Origin: a virus
Strand: one strand, 5' to 3'
Length of the DNA stretch: 22,225 nucleotides
IMG/VR virus record: IMGVR_UViG_3300043399_000724
Coordinates: 1 to 22,225 of that record
Below the pieces are notes generated by a model. It was not told the DNA's origin. It was given only the letters and a program-made list of their open reading frames with translations, and made no database searches. A program made the translations under genes and the position numbers. This document shows, one piece after another, positions 11,137 to 20,677 of the stretch (within the stretch, counting starts at the first letter, position 1; each line of letters opens with the position of its first letter).

Positions 11137-13728
11137 TCACTCCATAAACTCGGGCAATGCATGCCCAGGCCGCCACCAATACTCGGTGCCCTCTGTCTTC
11201 CTTGCTCGCTGTTCGGCTCTTTGTCCGTAGCCCGGATTCAGATTTTCCTGAGCAAGACCAAGAACCCACCGATCAGTAAGCAGCTTGTACTGCCACAAAT
11301 CTATAAATGGTAATTGATCGTACCCGACCTTAAGCGCCGTGGCCGCAGTCTTGGCAACCTTCTGCCCAGGCTTCGCCTTAACTGCCTCTGTAGCAATATC
11401 AAGAGCGCCACCAATCACAGCACCAGGAACAGGCCCAAGCATCCCGACCTGTTTTTGGTATGTCCGCCCGGGGTCTTCAAGTGGGGACACAAGCACATCA
11501 CCAAGGAATGAAGCGCCACCGCCAGCAGTAACCGCTTTGATCCAAAACTTGCGGCCAGCCTCTTCGCTCGGGTCTAGCGGCAGCGGCTCCTTGCCGGACA
11601 ACACTGCACGAACTTGTGTCTGGACAGCCCCCGCCAGGGTCGTGCTAATCATGAACCCAGTTGCGAGAGCGATTTTGTTCACCATCGCAGACCTAGCACC
11701 ATCTCCGCCATACAACGCTGGGGCGCCTTCAAGCCCTTGGGGTGTATTCAGCATACGATCCCAGTGGCGGGTAATCATCGCCATGGGGAATGATTTGAAT
11801 TGCATGAAGTTGCGTGCAATTTCGCCAGTCCATGTCCCTGCTTTCGCGCCACCAGTAGCAATAACACGCGTCCTGATGTCCGGGTTAACAACCGCAAACT
11901 GCGCTTCATCACTCAGGAATGCCCCCCACTTCGTGGCAACCGAGTCACGCAATCTTGCTACATCATCAGATGACGCCCATGGTGTGTTTTTTGCGATGTC
12001 TGCATCGCTGATCTGACGAATCACCGTGGCGCTCAAGAACTCACGCGGCCCGCCGTGCTTCTTCACGTCTGCGAGCTTGATGATGTCCCATTCAGCTTTT
12101 CCAATGCCCGAGCGCTCAAGGATTGCCCGGTCCCATTGGCTGATCTTGTCGAACTCTTTCCCCGCAAGAGTTTTCCCTAGGTTGTGCATGAGAGACGCTG
12201 TAAACGCGTTTCTGCCAACATTCGTCCACCAATTCATAAGCGACAACTTCATGGTCGCATTTGTGATGTCCCCTGTAATTCCGTTTTTCACATTGTCCGC
12301 CGTGAAGCGGTTCATGTCGGACACAAGCGACTCAGCAACAATCTCATGAGAAACCAAGTCCGCCCGCTGCGCCTTGCTCAATGTCTGCCCAACGAGCGAC
12401 GATAGTTGCGTGAGATATGGGATTTTGTGATAGTGCAGCATGTGGAACGTGGTCACAACATCACCAAAGCCAGTCATTGGTCCCCAAACGATTTTCCCAG
12501 CCGTCTGGATGTTGCGCATCGCCGCCAATTTGCCAGCCAGCCACCGGCCCTCTGGTGTACTGGTGTTACCGCTCACAACGTCGAAGTAAGTATCTGGCGA
12601 GAAGCCCCACTCCTTTGACTTAAAGAAGTCTTTTGCAGTGTTGACTCCAGCCGGAGCGTCTGCCATTTTTGCCAGATCAGCCTGAACTCGATGTGTCGCA
12701 GCAGCGTTTGGGCCCATGCGCTCCATCAAAGCTAGGTCGCGCGTCGTCATGCGTACATGGTTCATGATGGCGTCGTACATCGAGCCTTCGCCAAACTTCC
12801 CGGCGTAGGCCATCCATGCATCGCCATCTTTGAAGTGGATCACTCGATGATCCGACCCGCGGTTTGCGGCGCTCGGTTGCCCCTTGAATGCCCCGGGCTC
12901 GCCTGTATTCCCTAGCAACTTTCCATGGGCCTTGACAAGCATTGCAGTCACTTCTGCGTCCCCGAGCAATGCCCCATTCATGTCTACATACTGCGACCGA
13001 TCAAGCAGCGGCCTGATGTAGTCCGCCCATTCTCCAGCAGAAACAGCAGCTAGTTTTGCTTGGCTGTGTACCTGCTGCATGTATCCATACCCGAGTTTTC
13101 CCACTCGCTTGCCTGCCGCGTTTGCTCTTACTCGCGTACTCTCTGAGAACTTCAACCACGATTCGGCAGCAAGCTTCGCTAGCTTGTTGCCTGTGTGCCC
13201 GTCTGCGTTCTTGAAAATCTCACGGATGATGTCCTTCGACATCGCCGGGTTGTCTGCGTTGAATAGGAACATGGCGATCTTTCGCCCCATCCCTACACCT
13301 TCTTTGTCTCCGACCGCCGTAGTAATGTCTTGAAGTTCTTTGTACGCCTTGCGCACTTCCTGCTCGGCGTAGTTCTGCACGTTATCAAGCATCTGGACAT
13401 ATGCAGATGTTCGGCTTCTCTTGCGAGCGCCTTCCATCAAAGACTTCACCTCAGCATCAGCATCAGCCGCCCTGGCAACCTGCAATTCTGCGTTGCGCTC
13501 TTTCCATGCGGCCTCCGCCTTGAGGTCTTCAAGGATTCGCGTTGAAGCTGCTGCGTATTTCTGCTCAAGCGTGAGGCTTTGCCAAACACGGTTAGGCTGG
13601 CGTGCGTCTTCCCTTGCAAGCTGCGCAAGCGTGCTAGTCATCTTCTCTTCAATGAGCGCCATTCTGGCGTCGCTTACCTTCGCGCCTTTTGCCGCCGACA
13701 ACACCGCTTTTTTGCACTCTGGCCTCAT
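11137..13728 (-). CDS. large ejection protein, C-terminal gp16-like half
   Basis: The 863-aa product is largely helical and alanine-rich, with a hydrophobic/amphipathic region (NKIALATGFMISTTLAGAVQ, then FLGDVLVSPLEDPG) toward the C-terminus. Size and place, between the other internal virion proteins and terminase, match the distal part of T7 gp16, the protein ejected first to form a channel across the cell envelope. Similarity is positional; no enzymatic motif is visible. I chose ATG 13728, which makes an ATGA overlap with the upstream gene and gives a start MRPECKKAV; the in-frame start at 13755 is nine residues longer without advantage. Confidence 0.72.
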   Translation of the reverse strand: MRPECKKAVLSAAKGAKVSDARMALIEEKMTSTLAQLAREDARQPNRVWQSLTLEQKYAAASTRILEDLKAEAAWKERNAELQVARAADADAEVKSLMEGARKRSRTSAYVQMLDNVQNYAEQEVRKAYKELQDITTAVGDKEGVGMGRKIAMFLFNADNPAMSKDIIREIFKNADGHTGNKLAKLAAESWLKFSESTRVRANAAGKRVGKLGYGYMQQVHSQAKLAAVSAGEWADYIRPLLDRSQYVDMNGALLGDAEVTAMLVKAHGKLLGNTGEPGAFKGQPSAANRGSDHRVIHFKDGDAWMAYAGKFGEGSMYDAIMNHVRMTTRDLALMERMGPNAAATHRVQADLAKMADAPAGVNTAKDFFKSKEWGFSPDTYFDVVSGNTSTPEGRWLAGKLAAMRNIQTAGKIVWGPMTGFGDVVTTFHMLHYHKIPYLTQLSSLVGQTLSKAQRADLVSHEIVAESLVSDMNRFTADNVKNGITGDITNATMKLSLMNWWTNVGRNAFTASLMHNLGKTLAGKEFDKISQWDRAILERSGIGKAEWDIIKLADVKKHGGPREFLSATVIRQISDADIAKNTPWASSDDVARLRDSVATKWGAFLSDEAQFAVVNPDIRTRVIATGGAKAGTWTGEIARNFMQFKSFPMAMITRHWDRMLNTPQGLEGAPALYGGDGARSAMVNKIALATGFMISTTLAGAVQTQVRAVLSGKEPLPLDPSEEAGRKFWIKAVTAGGGASFLGDVLVSPLEDPGRTYQKQVGMLGPVPGAVIGGALDIATEAVKAKPGQKVAKTAATALKVGYDQLPFIDLWQYKLLTDRWVLGLAQENLNPGYGQRAEQRARKTEGTEYWWRPGHALPEFME

Positions 13729-15581
13729 GCCGATCCCCCAAATGTCAGAGCGCACTGTACAGCCGCTTCGATCAATCCGTAATCGTTTGTCCCAAGTTCG
13801 TCCGCAGTACCTTCACGCCCTTGGCGTTGAGCCTCTCTCACTGCGTCCTCTGCGGTAATCGTGTTGCCGTTCTCGTCTTTACCGACTGGTAGGTCAGGAT
13901 CGGCCTTAAGAATCTCATCGACCCTTCGGCCTGTCATATCCCTAGCCGACTCAGCAACTTGGTCAGGCTTGAGCCCTTCCTTGACCGGCGTCGAAACCGT
14001 CCCAGCTCGCGCCGCTTCCACCGCATCGGCGGCGACGTTTACTCGCGGCTCACCAGGTCTAGCCTCAATGCCTCTTGCGTAATCATCAAGGATCGCTTGG
14101 GCTCTGCGTTTGTTCACACCAGACTCAAGAATGCCAGCGAGTAGGTTTGAGGCTTCTGGCGTAAGACCTTGCTTCGCCTCTTCAAATGTCTTTACGCCTT
14201 CCTCAATTTGGCGGGCCGCCTCTTTCGCTGCGGAAACCTCTTGTGGCGGCTCTGGCCTTGCTGGTTGTTCAGCGGTCTCTGTTTTTGCTTCTACAGGCGC
14301 GGCCTCTTGCAGCTTTTCTGCTTGCGCTTTCTGAGCAACAGAGACGACAGCGGCATCCGCGATGTCTTCTGGCTTATGGGTGTCTTTCAAGCGCTCATAC
14401 TCTGAACGCGGAATCTCCACAACATCCAGCGGCTTGCCTGCGGCTTGGGCTTCTTCAATCACCCGAGCCCCGCTAATTGCGGTCACGCCAGCATCATCTC
14501 GAACGACGACAGGGGGGCCATCAGGCGCAGCGGATTTTGCGTCGATCAACTCAGGAGCAACCATTGAATGCGTTGCCTGATTCCTGATGACAGCAGCAGC
14601 CTCAACAACCGGCATAACCTTTGCCTGCGCGTCATGGAGTCGCACTAGGTTGTATGTCATCGCAGCATCAACATGCTCCTGCGACACCTTCGGCGGCGGC
14701 TCTTCAACCTTCCCCGCAAAGTCTTTTGCAGTTCCTACTTCAACTGACTTTGCGCCAACGCGAACATCTTTGATGTTCCTCGCCAATCCCTTCGCCATGA
14801 ATGGGATAGGGACAAGCGACGACACGAGTAACCCGGTTGTATCTAGCGGGTCGAACTGCTTAGCAATCTCGCCATAGTCAGCCGCTTCTAGGATCGACCT
14901 TGACGCCTGTTGCTGCGCCATGAATCCACCGGGGCCACCGATTAGATACAGCCCTGCTGTCTTCGCAAGCGTTTTGCCATACATTGGCAAAGGCGCCAGT
15001 GCTGTAAATCCAGCAGTTACGGCGCCAACAGCAGACCGGGCGCCGATAGACACCCCTTGTTGGCGGAGTTCTTCAGATTGCGTAAGACCTTCTTCGCCAG
15101 CAGCTAGCGCGATCCCATGCGGGCCCATTAGTGATCCACCAGCTAACTTTGTCGCCACCTTCGTGAATGAGAACACGAGGTTTTCAGATGTGCTGGCCGT
15201 CTTTGCGTCAGGCTTCAGGAATTCTGATGCGCTGCGAATCTCTGACCCTTCGCCAGAAACTAGGTATGTACCGGCCTCTTGTTCTGATTGGAGCCTTTTC
15301 GCCGCCTCATCTCTAGCTTTGGCTCCGGCCTCAGCCTTTACCTTGTCGAACAACTCCATAGGATCGGCGTGGGCTGGAGCGTATGCCAACCCAGCCGCCT
15401 TAGATACGTCCATCAGACTTGCCGCGACTTCGGATGCTCCGCGAGCAACCCCGGTAAATGGCGCTTTCAGAACGCCAACGCCCCAGAAGTTTCTCTCTCG
15501 TGTCTCACGAACAGGCGGGAGCGACCCCGCTGCGTCGAAGACCTTAGCCGTTTCGTTCTGATAGAACTCGTCCCAACTCAT
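13725..15581 (-). CDS. ejection protein, N-terminal gp16-like half
   Basis: The 618-aa product starts MSWDEFYQNETAKVFDAAGS. It has glycine/alanine-rich hydrophobic stretches between about 160 and 270 (FTALAPLPMYGKTLAKTAGL, LYLIGGPGGFMAQQQAS), then a long Glu/Ala-rich low-complexity region (about 350-500), probably elongated helix. The hydrophobic part could insert in a membrane during DNA delivery. T7 gp16 begins with a lytic transglycosylase domain; I see none here. ATGA overlaps at both ends couple it to the gp15-like and second gp16-like genes. Assignment is from order, size and composition. Confidence 0.68.
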   Translation of the reverse strand: MSWDEFYQNETAKVFDAAGSLPPVRETRERNFWGVGVLKAPFTGVARGASEVAASLMDVSKAAGLAYAPAHADPMELFDKVKAEAGAKARDEAAKRLQSEQEAGTYLVSGEGSEIRSASEFLKPDAKTASTSENLVFSFTKVATKLAGGSLMGPHGIALAAGEEGLTQSEELRQQGVSIGARSAVGAVTAGFTALAPLPMYGKTLAKTAGLYLIGGPGGFMAQQQASRSILEAADYGEIAKQFDPLDTTGLLVSSLVPIPFMAKGLARNIKDVRVGAKSVEVGTAKDFAGKVEEPPPKVSQEHVDAAMTYNLVRLHDAQAKVMPVVEAAAVIRNQATHSMVAPELIDAKSAAPDGPPVVVRDDAGVTAISGARVIEEAQAAGKPLDVVEIPRSEYERLKDTHKPEDIADAAVVSVAQKAQAEKLQEAAPVEAKTETAEQPARPEPPQEVSAAKEAARQIEEGVKTFEEAKQGLTPEASNLLAGILESGVNKRRAQAILDDYARGIEARPGEPRVNVAADAVEAARAGTVSTPVKEGLKPDQVAESARDMTGRRVDEILKADPDLPVGKDENGNTITAEDAVREAQRQGREGTADELGTNDYGLIEAAVQCALTFGGSA

Positions 15582-17635
15582 TGGATCCTCACGCGGACAG
15601 ACTTTCCGCCCTTGCCAAGAACTGGGCGCCCTGATTCGTACACAACATAAACACCATCTGACTCCCGAACAAGCTGACGGCCTGGGAGTGATTTTGCAAA
15701 CTCATCAGACGGCACAAGAACTCCACCAGCGAGAACCTTCCCGTCTTGCGCCTGCTCGTCAATTTGTGATTTGTCGATTGCTCGCAATTTGTCCTGGATA
15801 GCTACAGACTTAACCCCGACAGGGACAAGCGTTTTCCGCCCGTTGTGCTCGATCACCTCGCCGCCTGCCGCGAGTTTTGCTGCTCGGTGAATGTCACCAA
15901 CGGAAAGATTGCCACCATTCTCGGCAGCGATCGAATGGGCGATGTATTCAGCAGCGTTGCGGACCTTTTGGTTTACCTTCGCGTTTGCGAACGAGTCCCC
16001 GAGATATTCGCTAATCGTTGTCCCCCACTCATTCTCTTTGCGCTCAGCCTTGTCTTTTGCATCGCCTTTTGTGGATGTGCCGTTTTTCTTTGCTTCTGCG
16101 CCGATTGCAATAAGTTCTGAAACGTATCGGCCTGGCGTTGTTGATCGGCCTTGTGTGGTTGCGCTGTTTGAGTACATGAACTGATGCGCAAGAACCTCAT
16201 CCTTGCCGTCCATCTGGTTCGCCAGCGCCATAGACATGCGCGGGCCTGCGACTAACGCAATCTCGCGGATGTACGCGGCGCGCTCCTTGGCTGGCATCGC
16301 AGACAGGAACTCTTGCAGTTTGTCCGCTTGATCTTGTGTAAGCCCACTCTCAGGCTTGCCGCTCCACTTAGTAGCTGCCGCAGAAAGCTCGCGTAGGCCT
16401 TTGATCTGCTCTGCCATCTGAACCGCGTTTGTGGTCAATGTCAGATTCATCGGGCTCAAGCCAGCCCTAGCAAGATATGCAGATGTACCGTCCTTCTCAG
16501 CCGCCGTTCTGCTCGCTGACTCAACAGCCTTGATCTTTTGCAACTGCTGCGCGAGTTCAGGGCTGGCAGAAACGGCCATCCTGCGCTCAAGCTCCTGCCT
16601 CGTTGCAGCCTGCTCTTCAACTGGGCGAGATGCAAAAGACCCGTACAACTTCTGATTCTCAAGCAGTGCAGTAAACGCGGATTCCATCGGGGTGCCTCGC
16701 GTTGCAATGCGGGTCTGCTCGATCGTCTCCGGCGAAAGCGCCCCAACTAGAGAAAGGTCATTCGCGCTCTTCATCGCGGCCTCGGCCACCTTCAAGTGGT
16801 GATCCTGGCGCGCCATAGCCTGCCGCTCGCGCGCTTCTGCCGCTCGGTCGTTGTTGAACTTGTAATTGTTGATTAGGTTGTAAAGATTCGTCCGCTTCTT
16901 CTCATCTAGCGGGCTGAACTCTTCCGTCTTCAGTGTGTTGAGTACGCCATCCAAATCTTTGTTGGAGTGGCGCGCTTCGTTTATCAGCCTTACTGCCTTG
17001 TTCTCGCGGGTCGTTTCAAGGTGGCTTTGAAGCATCGCCTGAGATTGAACAGGCGTCATCCCTGCCGCACCAGACAGGCTTGACAGCGCTTCCCTTGCCA
17101 GAAAGTCAGCCATTCCCGGATCGCTAGAGTACAAGCGAGATGCGTGCTCCATCGTCTGGGATATACCGGCGCGAACGTCTTGCTGGTCACGAAGCATGAC
17201 AGTCTTAGAAATCGCTCGCCCACCAAGTGCACCACGGTGTTCAAAATCTTGCTGGACGATCTGGCGATGCGCCTGCGGAACTCCTTCAAGAATCTGCGCA
17301 GATCGCTCTTTATGGATACGCGCCCACTCTTCGCCCGCCTTGTCTTTGGCGACCTCTCCGCTCAGTACCTTGGCGTTTAACTCGTCAAGGTCAGCATTTA
17401 GCTGGTCACGCCCAGCCACCATTGCGCCACGCGCCGTGGCCTCGTCTGCCGCATCTCGCAAACGTCGCGCCGCTTCGTTTTCTCTGCGCTGAGACTCAGC
17501 AACCCCAAGCGCCGCTTCCGTAATGGCTCGGCCAACAATTGCGCCACTCGCCGCCTCTGGGCGGTCAGGATCGCGCATCTGATATGGGGCGACCGGAACA
17601 ACCTGCCCAAAGTTCTCTCCGCCTGGGATTCTCAT
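15578..17635 (-). CDS. internal virion protein, gp15-like
   Basis: The 685-aa product (T7 gp15 is 747 aa) is almost all helical, with runs such as NEAARRLRDAADEATARGAM and EWARIHKERSAQILEGVPQA, and ends in a short beta-like tail (DGVYVVYESGRPVLGKGGKS). In T7, gp15 is part of the inner core and enters the cell as part of the trans-periplasmic tube. The start MRIPGGENFGQVVPVAPYQM resembles the N-terminus of many phage gp15-position proteins. It overlaps both neighbours by ATGA. No catalytic motif is seen. Confidence 0.75.
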   Translation of the reverse strand: MRIPGGENFGQVVPVAPYQMRDPDRPEAASGAIVGRAITEAALGVAESQRRENEAARRLRDAADEATARGAMVAGRDQLNADLDELNAKVLSGEVAKDKAGEEWARIHKERSAQILEGVPQAHRQIVQQDFEHRGALGGRAISKTVMLRDQQDVRAGISQTMEHASRLYSSDPGMADFLAREALSSLSGAAGMTPVQSQAMLQSHLETTRENKAVRLINEARHSNKDLDGVLNTLKTEEFSPLDEKKRTNLYNLINNYKFNNDRAAEARERQAMARQDHHLKVAEAAMKSANDLSLVGALSPETIEQTRIATRGTPMESAFTALLENQKLYGSFASRPVEEQAATRQELERRMAVSASPELAQQLQKIKAVESASRTAAEKDGTSAYLARAGLSPMNLTLTTNAVQMAEQIKGLRELSAAATKWSGKPESGLTQDQADKLQEFLSAMPAKERAAYIREIALVAGPRMSMALANQMDGKDEVLAHQFMYSNSATTQGRSTTPGRYVSELIAIGAEAKKNGTSTKGDAKDKAERKENEWGTTISEYLGDSFANAKVNQKVRNAAEYIAHSIAAENGGNLSVGDIHRAAKLAAGGEVIEHNGRKTLVPVGVKSVAIQDKLRAIDKSQIDEQAQDGKVLAGGVLVPSDEFAKSLPGRQLVRESDGVYVVYESGRPVLGKGGKSVRVRIQ

Positions 17636-18057
17636 GGCTTGCCCCGCCAGTTGCTCTTAGCCGCAGTTCCACCGATGCTTGCGAATCCAGCAAACCCAGA
17701 CGCCATTGCTGCGTTCCCGTAGTTCTCTGCTGACTGCATCTCTCGCCGCGCTCTGCGCATGCCTGATATGCGGGTCATGGCCTCATCGCTTGCGCCAAGC
17801 CGCTCGATAGCGTCGATGTTGATCGAGGCAAATTCGTCGAGCTGCGTGCCGCTTGCTGCCGTAGCCGCCCGGGCCGCAGACTTCTCGCGCTCAACAGCCA
17901 TACGCACGCGCTTAGCTTGCTCTTCTGCGGCCTCGCGTTCTAGCCGAGCATTTTCCTCGGCCTGCTCTTGCTGCTGGTTGTAGCTGTGCACCGTCGCAGC
18001 AGTTGATGCCACAGTGCCAGCAATCGCAACGGCTTCAACAAGTCCAATTCCGCACAT
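17632..18057 (-). CDS. internal virion protein, gp14-like
   Basis: The 141-aa product has a hydrophobic N-terminal helix (GLVEAVAIAGTVASTAATVH), a highly charged coiled coil (about 28-70; QQEQAEENARLEREAAEEQA) and a Gly/Ala-rich hydrophobic C-terminal part (AAMASGFAGFASIGGTAA). In T7, gp14 (196 aa) is ejected and forms the pore in the outer membrane; the two hydrophobic ends around a coiled coil fit that role. I chose ATG 18057, two bases after the GNAT stop; TTG 18063 would add two residues and overlap that stop. It ends in an ATGA overlap. Confidence 0.72.
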   Translation of the reverse strand: MCGIGLVEAVAIAGTVASTAATVHSYNQQQEQAEENARLEREAAEEQAKRVRMAVEREKSAARAATAASGTQLDEFASINIDAIERLGASDEAMTRISGMRRARREMQSAENYGNAAMASGFAGFASIGGTAAKSNWRGKP

Positions 18058-18059
18058 GG

Positions 18060-18503
18060 TCAAAACTCCATCAAAACCCCGCAGGGCGTCATGCCCATGC
18101 GGCTCAGAAAATCAACTGTCTTCTGTGTGCCAACCATCGAACTCACTCCGAGCGTTGGGCACACTGCCCCGATTCGGTCTGCCCAGTCCATGTAACACTT
18201 AACGAGCCTTGGCGCGTGCGTCTTCCCTCTGTGATCCGGGTGGACAAAGAACACGACATCAGTAGCAGTTATGTCCGAGCTAAACCACGCCCTGCGGGCT
18301 ACGCCAATGATGACACCAACGATTTCGCCATCTACATCTGCAACCGCCGCGAAATACCCAGGGTCTTGCACAAATGAAGCAAGCGATTCGCACAACTGAC
18401 GCTCACAAAAAGCAAACTGTCTGAAACGCGGGCTTTCGCTGACCATGACCCGGCCAAGCTCGACAAGCTTTTGCACATCAGACAAGTTTGCTTTTCTAAT
18501 CAT
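18060..18503 (-). CDS. GNAT-fold acetyltransferase-like protein in the gp13 position
   Basis: The 147-aa product follows the GNAT layout. An N-terminal IRKANLSDVQKLVELG strand-helix is followed by the central strands YFAAVADVDGEIVGVIIGVA and the acetyl-CoA-binding segment VVFFVHPDHRGKTHAPRLVK (about 83-102). In the canonical RxxGxG/A loop the central Gly is Thr here (HRGKTHA), so binding or activity may be altered. T7 gp13 (138 aa) stands in the same place between nozzle and gp14. The protein may be a virion component or an enzyme modifying host or virion proteins. ATG 18503 overlaps the nozzle stop (ATGA); the longer frame upstream is a shadow of the nozzle gene. Confidence 0.74.
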   Translation of the reverse strand: MIRKANLSDVQKLVELGRVMVSESPRFRQFAFCERQLCESLASFVQDPGYFAAVADVDGEIVGVIIGVARRAWFSSDITATDVVFFVHPDHRGKTHAPRLVKCYMDWADRIGAVCPTLGVSSMVGTQKTVDFLSRMGMTPCGVLMEF

Positions 18504-20677
18504 CCAGCGTTCACCGTGAAGTTCCTGATGACTGACAGTATTGTCCACGGCATCCCCTGGGTTTGGGATAGGACAATATCTGATTCTCCGCTTGCCCACC
18601 CGAACCCGGCAACGTCCTTGATGCCGCTGAATTCGTTGACCGGCGAATCAAGGACCGAGGGGCCGAAACTGCGGAAGCTGACCTCATCCCCATTCACAAG
18701 CAGCCCGACAGAGTTAAGAAGCCTGACCCAGATATGGTGTGTGCTTTGTGCCTGAGCCTGCGCAGTACCCGTACCAGTTCCAACCTCTGGCGCCTGCAAA
18801 GTGATAGCGGCCTCATATGGCAGACCAACGTTTGCCGTAGTAACCGCTCTCGGCGCCGTAATCGCCCCGCCCGTAACAGTCGCCGTCCCCATGTAGATGT
18901 CGTCACCAACAAGCCCGACGACACGCCCTTCAAGATGTCCAAGCCCGGTGATTGATGTAGTCGGGCCGCCGAATGTCTGCGACTTCCCTGCATCAAACTT
19001 GCCACGGCCAATCGTCCAGTCTAGCCGCTCGATATAGCGCTTGGTCACTCCACCAGACACTCGAAACACACTGGCCCATGTCTCATCATTACCATCTGAA
19101 CCAGGAATGGTTGCGAACCATTCGACAGCCCCATCTGTTTCCATGGATGACATGGCAATGGTGTTTTGCTCTTTGTTGTACACAAGGCAACAGAACCCCT
19201 CTTGGTCCGTGCTAATCCAAACGGCAGTGCTAGGACGACGCGCATAGGACGTGCTGCGGACCTTATCCTTTAGCAAATGGTCAGAGTAGACAGAGATATC
19301 AACTGAGTCGTAACCATCAACCTGCTGGCGGAAGAATACCCGCAGAGCCCGCCTGCCGCGCTCAGCAAAAAGGATTTCATTGCCGACAGTGATCGGGCGA
19401 ACGACATCAGACCCCCACTCACTTTGCTTTGTGAACTGCATATTCAACTGGGAGATTGGCTTCTCAATGCCCCCCATCCCATCGAACTCTGCCCCATATC
19501 CGAAGATTAGGAGAGTCCTGGCGCTACTCAGGTATTGAATTGGGTTGACCTCATCCGCTGAAACTGTCTTGTAGATGGCGGAGTCATCCAATGTCCCAGG
19601 CTCGAAGTCGAACGCCAATCCAGAACGAGAGCCCCACAAGCTTTGCGGGTAAGCGCTTGAGTTGGCGAACCACAATCTTTGCTGGTAGAACGTGCAGGTC
19701 TTTGGGTGGCCGTCGATCGAGTTCCAGACCGACGATAAAAGCGCCCACGAGTCAGACTGCGCCGCTGTTGTGGACGTTAGTTCTCGCTTGATTACCCCAG
19801 TGGCGATCGTTGCAGATGTGTAACCAGTAAGCTTTACAAGCCCACCATTAACTTCGACATATGAGCCGACATCAGATGACCGCCATCCGTCAGCACTCAG
19901 TGTTAGCGTAACCGCAACGCCTGCCGGAGTTGCAACGCTTGGCGTGAGGATCGTTCGGGGCGAACCAGTCAATGTCCAAGAGCTTGCGGCAAATGACGTT
20001 GATGCGAATGCCACCGTGACATCAGCAGTCACGCTGGTTGACGACCCAAACGCCGTAATAGTTGCCCGGCCCCCGTCTGATACAAACTCACGACCAACAT
20101 CAGACGCAAGGAATGCAGCCGCGCCAGATGTGATCGTTCTGCCAGACCCAACAGCAGAACTGGTGATTGTTGCCGTGATTGCTGGCCTGTATCCAATCTT
20201 TGTTATTGGCGCCGGGTCAAACGATGCCGCCGTGAAGGTCCACCGCGTATCGCTGAACCGCACCAGTTTGTAAGGCGTGTGTGAACCATGCGTGAACACC
20301 ATTGTGTCAGCCGATTGACTGAAATCGAACTCGTGAACCTGATCCCCGGTGTACGGACTAACAAGCTCTACAGGTGATCCACCATCCAGGACATTTGTAC
20401 CGTTCTTCCAAACGCGGGCATATCCACTGCCGAACTCAAGCATGTATGCGTCTGTTCTCGAATAGATGAACGGCACTAGTCGTGCCTTGCCAGTGTCAAC
20501 CTTTGCTGGACCGAGATACATAAACGGCGGGCGGATAGTCACCCCACCTTGCCTCTGGACCACGCAGTTCTTGATCTGCTTCGCTGCGGAGTTGTACTTC
20601 TCAATATCAACCCGAGAGAGCAGCTCTGGACTGAACTCGCCAGCTGAGAAGTTTGTGGTGATTAGCTGCGCCTTCAT
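18500..20677 (-). CDS. tail nozzle protein, T7 gp12-like (tail tubular protein B)
   Basis: The 725-aa product (T7 gp12 is 794 aa) begins with the family-typical block TNFSAGEFSPELLSRVDIEK (about 8-27), then CVVQRQGGVTIRPPFMYLGP, as in many podovirus nozzle proteins. It is rich in beta structure throughout, with Thr/Ser-rich immunoglobulin-like segments from about 165 to 300. Six copies would form the tail nozzle below the adaptor ring and hold the tailspikes. The ATG at 20677 overlaps the adaptor stop by ATGA, and the end overlaps the GNAT gene likewise. Confidence 0.88.
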   Translation of the reverse strand: MKAQLITTNFSAGEFSPELLSRVDIEKYNSAAKQIKNCVVQRQGGVTIRPPFMYLGPAKVDTGKARLVPFIYSRTDAYMLEFGSGYARVWKNGTNVLDGGSPVELVSPYTGDQVHEFDFSQSADTMVFTHGSHTPYKLVRFSDTRWTFTAASFDPAPITKIGYRPAITATITSSAVGSGRTITSGAAAFLASDVGREFVSDGGRATITAFGSSTSVTADVTVAFASTSFAASSWTLTGSPRTILTPSVATPAGVAVTLTLSADGWRSSDVGSYVEVNGGLVKLTGYTSATIATGVIKRELTSTTAAQSDSWALLSSVWNSIDGHPKTCTFYQQRLWFANSSAYPQSLWGSRSGLAFDFEPGTLDDSAIYKTVSADEVNPIQYLSSARTLLIFGYGAEFDGMGGIEKPISQLNMQFTKQSEWGSDVVRPITVGNEILFAERGRRALRVFFRQQVDGYDSVDISVYSDHLLKDKVRSTSYARRPSTAVWISTDQEGFCCLVYNKEQNTIAMSSMETDGAVEWFATIPGSDGNDETWASVFRVSGGVTKRYIERLDWTIGRGKFDAGKSQTFGGPTTSITGLGHLEGRVVGLVGDDIYMGTATVTGGAITAPRAVTTANVGLPYEAAITLQAPEVGTGTGTAQAQAQSTHHIWVRLLNSVGLLVNGDEVSFRSFGPSVLDSPVNEFSGIKDVAGFGWASGESDIVLSQTQGMPWTILSVIRNFTVNAG

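Noticed and set aside
11339-12016. Long plus-strand frame of 225 codons, and another at 14920-15561
   Set aside because: Shadows of the ejection-protein genes, a usual effect of high GC; no ribosome sites or recognisable products.
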